Assembly: GCA_017563185.1 (NCBI GenBank)
Contig: JAFXIL010000067.1
Coordinates: 1 to 41,801, forward strand
Direction: 5' to 3'
DNA length: 41,801 nucleotides
Source of the DNA: Kiritimatiellia bacterium
Lineage (GTDB): Bacteria > Verrucomicrobiota > Kiritimatiellia > RFP12 > UBA1067
The notes beneath the pieces were generated by a model. It ran no database searches and was not told where the DNA came from. It saw nothing but the letters and a program-made list of their open reading frames with translations. A program made the position numbers and the translations under genes. Positions 1-6,276 of this stretch are shown in pieces (positions within the stretch are counted from its first letter, which is position 1; the number at the start of each line of letters is the position of its first letter).

Positions 1-603
1 CCATCCGGCCGGATGGAGGATCAGCACTTCGTCGAGACGCACGTCGCGGCAGCCCACGAAGAACACGCAGCGTCCGGGGATGTTGGTGTGGCTGTTGCGG
101 ACCCAGCTGTAGCCGGTCCAGGTCTTCCTGCCCGAGTCGTGGTGGAACTTCTCCGCGTTGCCGTCGATCGTGCCCGCGCCGGTGATGGCCACGTTCGTCT
201 GCCCGACGGTATAGAACATGGCGCGCCGGTTGAAGCGCGGCGCGCGCTCGGCGTTCCACACGTCGTTCGTCTCGAAGAGCGGGTACTTGAGCGGGTTCTC
301 GCCGCCAAGGAGCGTGGCGCCGCGTTCGATGTGGAGATCGACGTTGCTCTTGAGGCTGAGCGTGTAGGTGACGTATCTGCCGCCGCCCGGCACGAGGACT
401 CGGCCGCCGCCGCTGGCACAGCATTCGTCTATCGCCCTCTGGATGGCGGCGGTGCTGTCCGTCGCGCCGTCCGGCTTCGCGCCGTAGCGCGTGACGTTGA
501 AATCGGCGCAGAACGCGCCCGATGCGACGGCCGGCCCCGCTAGCGCGACGGCAAGAAGGGTTTTCAGCCAATGAAGTTCATTCCGCTGGAGATCGTCGTT
601 CAT
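1..603 (-). CDS. GH28 polygalacturonase-like secreted protein, N-terminal part (cut by window edge)
   Basis: This frame is open from the ATG at 603 to the left edge (201 codons), so the C-terminal catalytic part lies outside the window. After a hydrophobic leader (LKTLLAVALAGPAVASG) comes the segment VTRYGAKPDGATDSTAAIQ, the standard opening of right-handed beta-helix pectinases. It is followed by GGGRVLVPGG, NVDLHIERGATLLG and NVAITGAGTIDG, typical of glycoside hydrolase family 28 (polygalacturonase and relatives). The likely role is hydrolysis of pectic galacturonan outside the cytoplasm. The hexuronate-type MFS transporter lies just upstream, which fits use of galacturonate. The start has no Shine-Dalgarno sequence, and a TATAAT box ends only 6 nt before the ATG, so the mRNA is probably leaderless. 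Rhamnogalacturonase or xylogalacturonase specificity cannot be excluded. Family confidence is high; substrate is inferred. Confidence 0.88.
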   Translation of the reverse strand, partial: MNDDLQRNELHWLKTLLAVALAGPAVASGAFCADFNVTRYGAKPDGATDSTAAIQRAIDECCASGGGRVLVPGGGRYVTYTLSLKSNVDLHIERGATLLGGENPLKYPLFETNDVWNAERAPRFNRRAMFYTVGQTNVAITGAGTIDGNAEKFHHDSGRKTWTGYSWVRNSHTNIPGRCVFFVGCRDVRLDEVLILHPAGW

Positions 604-609
604 GCCGCC

Positions 610-615
610 ATTATA
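610..615 (-). promoter_or_regulatory. Extended -10 promoter of the GH28 gene (leaderless)
   Basis: On the minus strand TGTGGTATAAT is a perfect -10 hexamer with a TGn extension. No good -35 is present at 17-18 nt. The -10 ends 6 nt before the ATG at 603, so transcription should begin at or within a base or two of the start codon. Confidence 0.6.
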
Positions 616-818
616 CCACATTTGTTTTTCCGCTGCCATGGCAAAACCATCCAAACGGCGCGGGGGCGAAAGTTACATCTGCATCGCCCGGCCATTCGCC
701 CTTGCAGCATAAAATCCTCAAACCTTGAAGCGCTGGTTTAATCTCTCGCGCAAAGAACATTCCGGGAATTCAGCAAGGCCGAGAGGCATCATATATCTCA
801 CCACCGCTTCCCGGCCAC

Positions 819-834
819 GGCCGGAAATCCGGCC
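819..834. terminator. GC-rich hairpin after the MFS gene
   Basis: A perfect inverted repeat, GGCCGGAAATCCGGCC, lies about 15 bp past the stop codon of the MFS gene. It lacks a T-run on the minus strand, so it may be a weak or factor-assisted terminator, or only an RNA 3'-end stabiliser. The remaining sequence from 604 to 849 holds the GH28 promoter and no convincing gene. Confidence 0.4.
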
Positions 835-849
835 TTCTTCGTAATCGCC

Positions 850-2307
850 CTATTCCACGATGGGCTTGTACCTGGGCACGAGCAGCTTCATGACGCACCA
901 GGCGACGAGATACGCAACGCCGCACACGCAGAACACGATCATGTAGGCGGCCGGCTTGCCCTCGAAGCCCATGAAGGAGAACGCCTTGCCAGCACCCTGC
1001 GCATAGGTGAAAAGACGGCCCGCGTACACGTTCACGAGGAAGGCGCCGAAACCGCCCGCCATCGCGCCGATGCCGGTGATGGAGGCGATGGTCGATTTCG
1101 GGAACATGTCGCCGACCGTCGAGAAGATGTTGGCGCTCCACGCCTGGTGCCCAGCCGCCGCAAGGCCGATCAAACAGGCCGGGAACCACACGGACGTGTT
1201 CGAAAGCGGCTGCGCGAAGAGCGCCGCGAGCGGGAAGAACGCAAAGAGCAGCATCGCAGTCATGCGGCACATGTACGGATTGCCGCCCTTGTACCCCTTG
1301 TTGACGAGCACCGTAGGCAGCTTGCATCCGTAGATGGAGACCACCGTCACGATCAGGTAGAGCGTGAACACGAGCGCCTGGCCCATCGGCGTGGAAGGCG
1401 CATGGCCCTGTTCCTTGAAGTACGCCGGCGCCCAGAAGAGGTAGAACCACCACACGCCGTCGGTGCAGAACTTGCCCACGATGAAGCTCCACGTCTGACG
1501 GTAGGTGAAGCACTTGAGGAATGGGATTGGCTTCTCGTCGGAAGCACGGACCGCCGATGCGCCTGCGTCTCCGGTTGATTCTTCGTCCTGCGAAACGTAG
1601 TCGAGCTCGGCCTTGTTCATGAACTTCGAGTCGTGCGGCTTCGTGTAGAGCCACTGCCAGAAGAACATCCATACGAAGCCGACGCCGCCGATGATTATGA
1701 AGGCGAGCTCCCATCCGAAGTGCTTCGCGAGCGAGGGAATCGTGAGCGGCGCCATGAGCGCGCCCACCGAGGCGCCGGAGTTGAACACCGAAGTCGCGAA
1801 CGCGCGGTCCTTCTTCGGGAAGAACTCGGCCGTCACCTTGATCGCCGCAGGGAAGTTGCCCGCCTCGCCGAGCGCGAGGAAGCCGCGGCACACGAGGAAC
1901 AGCCACACCGAGACGGACGCCACCGCCGCCGCCGCCGCCGATCCGGCCTTGACCGCGCGCAGGGCCGCGACGGTATCGACACCGTCGACGAACCAGCACG
2001 TCGCCACGCCGCAGCCAGCATGAAGGCAGGCCGCGAGCGACCACACGAAAATCGCCCACAGGTAGCCCTTCTTCGTGCCCATCCAGTCCACGAACTTTCC
2101 GGCGAAGAGGCAGGCCACGGCGTAGAATATCGAGAAGAAGCCGGTGATCATGCCATAATGGGCGTCGGTCCAGTGGAATTCCGGCTGGATGAACTCGGGG
2201 AACGTGAGGGACAGCACCTGGCGGTCCAGATAGTTCACCGTGGTCGCCGCGAACAGCAGCAGGCAGATCGTCCACCTGAAGTTCGACATCTTCGTGTTCT
2301 CGCTCAT
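850..2307 (-). CDS. MFS transporter, ACS/hexuronate (ExuT-like) family
   Basis: This 485-residue polytopic membrane protein has about 12 hydrophobic segments. The first helix is followed by NYLDRQVLSLTFPE, the signature of the anion:cation symporter branch of the major facilitator superfamily, which imports hexuronates and related sugar acids. GEAGNFPAAIKVTAEFFP and the loop motif FNSGASVGA are also typical of ExuT/GudP-type porters. The start at 2307 is chosen because it has a good ribosome site (GGAGG) and makes an ATGA overlap with the regulator gene upstream, implying translational coupling. With a GH28 enzyme next downstream, galacturonate or glucuronate uptake is the most likely role. 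A short Ala-rich insert (SAAAAAVAS, near residue 125) follows the third helix and is unusual. Exact substrate is inferred. Confidence 0.9.
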   Translation of the reverse strand: MSENTKMSNFRWTICLLLFAATTVNYLDRQVLSLTFPEFIQPEFHWTDAHYGMITGFFSIFYAVACLFAGKFVDWMGTKKGYLWAIFVWSLAACLHAGCGVATCWFVDGVDTVAALRAVKAGSAAAAAVASVSVWLFLVCRGFLALGEAGNFPAAIKVTAEFFPKKDRAFATSVFNSGASVGALMAPLTIPSLAKHFGWELAFIIIGGVGFVWMFFWQWLYTKPHDSKFMNKAELDYVSQDEESTGDAGASAVRASDEKPIPFLKCFTYRQTWSFIVGKFCTDGVWWFYLFWAPAYFKEQGHAPSTPMGQALVFTLYLIVTVVSIYGCKLPTVLVNKGYKGGNPYMCRMTAMLLFAFFPLAALFAQPLSNTSVWFPACLIGLAAAGHQAWSANIFSTVGDMFPKSTIASITGIGAMAGGFGAFLVNVYAGRLFTYAQGAGKAFSFMGFEGKPAAYMIVFCVCGVAYLVAWCVMKLLVPRYKPIVE

Positions 2308-2714
2308 TTTTTGCCTCCGTTGCCTTTTACGGTCTTGCCCTTCGCCGCGCGACCTGCGCGGCCGTCCAGAAACTCGCGCACGCGCTCCATCGTCTCTGCG
2401 CTGAGAATGTGCTCCATCAGGCATGCGTCCTTCTCGGCGTTCGTCTCGCCCACTCCGAGCTTGAGCAGGAACGCCCTGAGGATGGTGTGGCGCTCAAGCA
2501 CCATGGTCGCCACGCGGCTGCCCTCCTCGGTGAGCTTGATGCTCTCGTACGGCTCCTGCGTGACGAGGCCCAGCTTCTTGAGCTCGGCGATGGCCTTCAC
2601 GACGCTTGGCATCTTCACGCCGATGGCGCGCGCCACGTCGCGCACGCGCGCCTGGCCGTTGTCGCGGATGAGCAGATGTATCTCCTCGATGTAGTCCTCA
2701 AGAGACTTTGTCAT
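2304..2714 (-). CDS. DtxR/MntR-family metal-dependent transcriptional regulator
   Basis: This 136-residue winged-helix repressor has an N-terminal HTH (SLEDYIEEIHLL, then VRDVARAIGVKMPSVVKAI) and a dimerisation/metal-binding half. It lacks the SH3-like third domain of DtxR/IdeR, so it has the short MntR layout. Probable metal ligands can be matched to Bacillus MntR: D7, E10, H76, E101 and H102. The position equivalent to MntR E99 is C98, as in iron-sensing DtxR (C102). The ligand set is therefore mixed, and whether it senses Mn or Fe cannot be told. It follows a strong AGGAGG ribosome site, overlaps parA by 17 bp and overlaps the transporter gene by 4 bp. The C-terminal tail is Lys/Gly-rich. 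Regulation of the downstream sugar-acid transporter is only an inference from coupling. Confidence 0.88.
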   Translation of the reverse strand: MTKSLEDYIEEIHLLIRDNGQARVRDVARAIGVKMPSVVKAIAELKKLGLVTQEPYESIKLTEEGSRVATMVLERHTILRAFLLKLGVGETNAEKDACLMEHILSAETMERVREFLDGRAGRAAKGKTVKGNGGKK

Positions 2715-3576
2715 CTCCAGCCTCCTCCTGATTTGTGACCGTCGGCTCCTGCGCAGGCGTCTCCTCGCGCACGGTTACAGCCGCCTCGCCGCGCGTGGGA
2801 TTGCGCTTCGCGAACTCCTTCGCGAAGGCGCGGTACGCCTCGGCTCCCCTGCACGACGGATCGTAGAACACGACGGGCTGGCCGTAGCTGGGAGCCTCGG
2901 TCGTGCGCACGTTGCGGGGGATCATCGTGTCGTACACCTTGTCGCCGAAGTGCTCGCGCACCTCGGCAATCACGTCCTGCGCAAGGCGGGTGTTGGCGTT
3001 GACCATAGTCATGAGGATGCCGTTGAGCTCGAGCGCGGGGTTGGCGCCGTTCGCCTTGAGGCGGGCGATGAGGTCCTGCATCACGCTAAGCCCCTCGAGG
3101 GCGTAGTACTCGGCCTGCATGGGCACGAGTATGCCGTCGGCAGCGGCGAGAGTCGATGTCATGAGGATGCCGAGAGAGGGGGGGCAGTCGAGAAGGATGT
3201 AGTCGAACACGCCCGCGTCGCGGATCGCCTGCAGCACGTTGCGCACGACCTGCAGGCGGTCGGGACGCTGCGCGAGGTCGATCTCGCATCCGGAGAGGTT
3301 CACCTCGGAAGGTATGATGTTGAGGTTCTCGTACGCAGTGGGCTGGATCATGTCCGCTATCTGCTGCTGCCCTATCAGGCACGGATAGAGCGACACCCCG
3401 GCCTGCGGCGAGAGGCCAAGGCCCGTCGTGGCGTTCGCCTGCGGGTCGAGGTCTATCACAAGCACGGTGTGGCGCGTCTTGGAAAGCGCCGCCGCCAGGT
3501 TGACAACCGTCGTCGTCTTGCCCACGCCGCCCTTCTGGTTGGCCACGGCTATCACGCGAGTGACTATCTTCTCCAT
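2698..3576 (-). CDS. ParA/Soj-family ATPase
   Basis: This 292-residue P-loop ATPase has the deviant Walker A motif KGGVGKTT (residues 15-22), VIDLDPQANATTGLG (Walker A' region) and YILLDCPPSLG (Walker B). These mark it as a ParA/Soj chromosome-partitioning ATPase, which forms ATP-dependent dimers on DNA. The C-terminus has an acidic, Glu-rich tail beyond the core fold. No parB and no parS-like palindrome was noticed nearby, so this could be an orphan ParA that positions another cargo. The gene starts 1 nt after the stop codon of the unknown gene upstream and overlaps the regulator gene downstream, so all are probably one transcript. Confidence 0.92.
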   Translation of the reverse strand: MEKIVTRVIAVANQKGGVGKTTTVVNLAAALSKTRHTVLVIDLDPQANATTGLGLSPQAGVSLYPCLIGQQQIADMIQPTAYENLNIIPSEVNLSGCEIDLAQRPDRLQVVRNVLQAIRDAGVFDYILLDCPPSLGILMTSTLAAADGILVPMQAEYYALEGLSVMQDLIARLKANGANPALELNGILMTMVNANTRLAQDVIAEVREHFGDKVYDTMIPRNVRTTEAPSYGQPVVFYDPSCRGAEAYRAFAKEFAKRNPTRGEAAVTVREETPAQEPTVTNQEEAGDDKVS

Positions 3577-3577
3577 T

Positions 3578-4276
3578 CTACCCCCGTCTCACAAGTTTGA
3601 AGAATCTATCCTGATACTGCTCGAAAACGCCCTTCCTGCGAAGGAGGGCGCCAAGCTCATGCACGAGGCGCGGATCGGCCTGCGCCTTCTCGAACGCGGC
3701 CTCAATCTCGATGCGCACGGTCTCGGGAAGTCCGTCTAGGGCGCTGCGCCTGCGCGCGGCCTCGAGCTCGCGCACGTTCACGGGCGCCGAGGCGTTCACG
3801 TGCAGCCAGAAGAAGTGCACGAGCGACACGTCCCACGGATCGTCCACGCCCTGTATCACCGCGCCGAAGACCTCGTTGCGCTCCACCACGTCGGCCACCA
3901 CGCGTGCGGTTATGGCCTCCATCGAGTCGGTCACCACCTGCTCGGAGAACGCCTCCTGGGAGAGCTTGTAGCCGTACTGGAGGATGCGTATCGAATCTTC
4001 ATGCTGCTTGAGAAACTCCAGATACGCGCGCGCCTGCTCGCCGAAGCCCTCCGCCGCGCCGTCCATGTACGCCTCGGGGGTGATTATCGCGGGCTTGTGG
4101 GCCTCGAGACGCCCTTCACGCACGCGCACCTTCCCGGGATCGTCCGGCAGCTCCGCGATGTGATGGTACAGCACGCGCGTCTCGCCGAACGTCTCGAGCG
4201 CGCGCGAGGGCCCGCGCACCACGTTGGTGTGGTGCACCGCGTACCAGAAGTCAAAGTTTTTCGTTCCTTCTTGCAT
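3578..4276 (-). CDS. Conserved hypothetical protein, first gene of the parA cluster
   Basis: This is a 232-residue soluble protein with no signal peptide or membrane segment; I cannot assign a function. It begins MQEGTKNFDFWYAVHHT, and its middle (FLKQHEDSIRILQYGYKLS, VVTDSMEAITARVVADVVER) looks mainly helical. It ends in a basic stretch (FFKLVRRG). The ATG at 4276 is preferred over longer in-frame starts because a TATCAT/CATAAT -10 box lies directly upstream and the extra N-terminal residues of the longer frame look non-coding. The gap to parA is 1 nt, so a role tied to ParA, for example as cargo or partner, is a reasonable guess. Coding character is strong. Confidence 0.75.
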   Translation of the reverse strand: MQEGTKNFDFWYAVHHTNVVRGPSRALETFGETRVLYHHIAELPDDPGKVRVREGRLEAHKPAIITPEAYMDGAAEGFGEQARAYLEFLKQHEDSIRILQYGYKLSQEAFSEQVVTDSMEAITARVVADVVERNEVFGAVIQGVDDPWDVSLVHFFWLHVNASAPVNVRELEAARRRSALDGLPETVRIEIEAAFEKAQADPRLVHELGALLRRKGVFEQYQDRFFKLVRRG

Positions 4277-4283
4277 GTGACTG

Positions 4284-4292
4284 ATTATGATA
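4284..4292 (-). promoter_or_regulatory. -10 element for the parA-dtxR-MFS cluster (near-leaderless)
   Basis: The minus strand reads TGATATCATAAT, giving two overlapping -10 candidates: TATCAT with a TGn extension, and CATAAT. Both place the transcript start within about 5 nt of the ATG at 4276, which has no ribosome-binding site in front of it. Confidence 0.45.
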
Positions 4293-4319
4293 TCAGAAAT
4301 CGCGCGCGGAAACAAGCAT

Positions 4320-4781
4320 CTAGCGCACGCCGTTCCATTCTTCGAAGCGCTTGCGGGCGAGCGCCTTGTACTTCGCGCCCGTGCCGCCGTTGACGAAGGG
4401 ATCAATGGAGATGCCGCCTCGCGCCGCGAACTTGCCAACCACCTCCATGTACTTCGGCTTCAGGAGGCGGCTCAGGTCGTCGTATATGACGTTCACCACG
4501 TCCTCGTGGAAGTCGCCGTGGCTGCGGAATCCGAAGAGGTAGAGCTTGAGCGACTTCGACTCGACTAGCAGGCGCGAGGGGATGTAGCGTATCGTGAGCG
4601 TTGCGAAGTCGGGTTGGCCGGTCTTCGGACACAGCGTTGTGAATTCGGGGCACGTGAAGGTGACCCAGTAGTCGCGCTCCGGATGGCGGTTTGCGAAGGC
4701 GTCCAGAAGGGACGGGTCGTACCCGCCCTCCGGACGCACCGTGCGCCCCAGCGCCTTCAGTCCGTCGAGGTCTTCTCTCAT
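4320..4781 (-). CDS. queF: NADPH-dependent 7-cyano-7-deazaguanine (preQ0) reductase
   Basis: QueF reduces the nitrile of preQ0 to the amine preQ1 in queuosine tRNA-modification synthesis. From the ATG at 4781 the protein is 153 residues, the short (Bacillus-type) unimodular form. The nucleophile C51 sits in [13 protein letters not shown] with the proton donor D58. The QueF substrate motif ESKSLKLY begins at E74, and the H92-E93 pair in SHGDFHEDV matches the His/Glu of characterised enzymes. A longer start at 4808 would lie inside the upstream gene and is rejected; the chosen start has AAGGTG in front of it. The gene begins 2 nt after the oxidoreductase stop codon, so they are probably co-transcribed. 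No other queuosine genes are in the window. Confidence 0.95.
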   Translation of the reverse strand: MREDLDGLKALGRTVRPEGGYDPSLLDAFANRHPERDYWVTFTCPEFTTLCPKTGQPDFATLTIRYIPSRLLVESKSLKLYLFGFRSHGDFHEDVVNVIYDDLSRLLKPKYMEVVGKFAARGGISIDPFVNGGTGAKYKALARKRFEEWNGVR

Positions 4782-4783
4782 TC

Positions 4784-6199
4784 TCACACCTTGTAGAACT
4801 CTTCCCACTCCTTGCGCGGCGCCGCCGGTCCCGCAAGATACTTCGCCGCCTCTGCGTCGTTCAGGATCGCCCCTGTCTTAGGGTCGATCTTGATCGACCT
4901 CCTCAGGCGCTGAGCGATGCAGCCGAGCGTGAACATCTGCGAGAGCGGCCCCGCCACCGAGAACGGCGAGCGCGTCTTCTCGCGCCCCATCACTCCGAGC
5001 AGGAAGTTCGCGTAGTGGTTGGAGCCAGGCTTCTCGTACTCGGGCAGCTTCTCGTTGGACCCGACCTTCTGCAGCGGGCTCGAGTGCGACCCTCCCTGCC
5101 AGATCGTGCCGTCCGCCATGTAGATCTCCTTTCCGGGATTGAGAGAGAAGCCCTTCTCCTTCGCTGCCGCAGCCACTCCTCCTGGCGGCGGAATGTATCC
5201 CTGCCCCTTCGGCGTCTTGTAGCCCCTGGGAAGCTCGGGCAGGTTCTGGCGGCCCTCGTACCACTCGATGTCGAAGCCCTTGCGTCCGGGCTTGGACGGG
5301 AACCGGAACGTGAGCGTGTTGTTCATCGGGAACACGAACGGGTTGTGCCCCGTCACGTTCGAGATGCGGATCTCGCTCGGCAGCCCAAGGTCGTAGAACT
5401 GGTGGATCGTGTCGAGGATGTGCGCTCCCCAATCGCCGAGCGCGCCATTGCCGAAGTCGTACCAGCAGCGCCAGTCGCCGTTCACATAGTCGCGGTTGTA
5501 CGGACGCATCGGCATCGTGCCCAGCCACACGCTCCACCCGTCACGCCCCATCGTCTCGGGAATAGGCATCTCCGGCGGCATCGCGTTCACGTTGCCGTTC
5601 CACTTGTGCCAGCGGCGGCTGGAGTTCATGTGCGCCACCACCTTCTTGATCTCGCCAAGCACGCCTGAGGCACGATAGTCGCGGAACTGATAGTAGTTCG
5701 CGCCCGAATGGCCCTGGTTGCCCATCTGCGTGGCGACGCCGCTCTTCTTCTCGGCGGCCATCATGAGGCCGATCTCGCGGAATGTGTGGCCCATCGGCTT
5801 CTCGGTGAAGATGCCCTTGCCCATGCGCATCGCCATCATGGCAATCGGGAAGTGGGCATGGTCGGGCGTGCATGCGGCAACGGCGTCGATCTCGCCGCCC
5901 ATCTCCTCGAGCATCTTGCGGAAGTCCTTGAACCGCTTCGCGTTCGGGAATTTCTTCAGGGCGTTCTGCGTGTGCTTGGCGCCCATGTCGGTGTCGCAGA
6001 GCGCCACGATGTTGCAGAGCCCTGTCTTGGCGAACGACTGTATGTCGTGCCAGCCCTGGTTGCCTATGCCGCACACGGCAAGGTTCACCTTGTCGCCAGG
6101 CTTCCACGGCTTGCCGCCGGCAAGGGCGGGAACGAACGGAAACGCACCAGCGGCCAGCGCGGCCTGCAGGAACGAACGGCGGGATGTTTTAGCATTCAT
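4784..6199 (-). CDS. Tat-exported Gfo/Idh/MocA-family oxidoreductase
   Basis: The 471-residue protein starts with a twin-arginine signal ([19 protein letters not shown]), so it should be exported folded with its cofactor. The NAD(P)-binding Rossmann half follows ([34 protein letters not shown]). [10 protein letters not shown] holds the conserved EKP lysine, and [10 protein letters not shown] begins the sugar-binding half. Secreted members of this family occur in Planctomycetes, Verrucomicrobia and Kiritimatiellota and act on sugars or cyclitols; the substrate here is unknown. The start at 6199 is fixed by the Tat motif and an AAGGAA ribosome site. Residues upstream in the longer frame fall in a low-complexity CTTCGAAC spacer. 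It lies just downstream of a secreted GH2 gene, suggesting a shared glycan role. Confidence 0.9.
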   Translation of the reverse strand: MNAKTSRRSFLQAALAAGAFPFVPALAGGKPWKPGDKVNLAVCGIGNQGWHDIQSFAKTGLCNIVALCDTDMGAKHTQNALKKFPNAKRFKDFRKMLEEMGGEIDAVAACTPDHAHFPIAMMAMRMGKGIFTEKPMGHTFREIGLMMAAEKKSGVATQMGNQGHSGANYYQFRDYRASGVLGEIKKVVAHMNSSRRWHKWNGNVNAMPPEMPIPETMGRDGWSVWLGTMPMRPYNRDYVNGDWRCWYDFGNGALGDWGAHILDTIHQFYDLGLPSEIRISNVTGHNPFVFPMNNTLTFRFPSKPGRKGFDIEWYEGRQNLPELPRGYKTPKGQGYIPPPGGVAAAAKEKGFSLNPGKEIYMADGTIWQGGSHSSPLQKVGSNEKLPEYEKPGSNHYANFLLGVMGREKTRSPFSVAGPLSQMFTLGCIAQRLRRSIKIDPKTGAILNDAEAAKYLAGPAAPRKEWEEFYKV

Positions 6200-6224
6200 C
6201 TTGAGGTTCCTTGGGAGGGGTAGA

Positions 6225-6275
6225 GGGTGAGATGTTGAGAGTTCGAAGTTCGAAGAGACAAGTGGCGAGTGAGAG
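6225..6275. repeat. Low-complexity GTTCGAA-type spacer between the GH2 and oxidoreductase genes
   Basis: The short spacer carries repeated GTTCGAA/GTTGAGA words, similar in character to the longer octamer array at 24656-24719. No promoter or terminator is evident. Confidence 0.35.
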
Positions 6276-6276
6276 G

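Noticed and set aside
4782-4808. Longer QueF start
   Set aside because: It would lie inside the upstream oxidoreductase gene and adds residues not typical of QueF.
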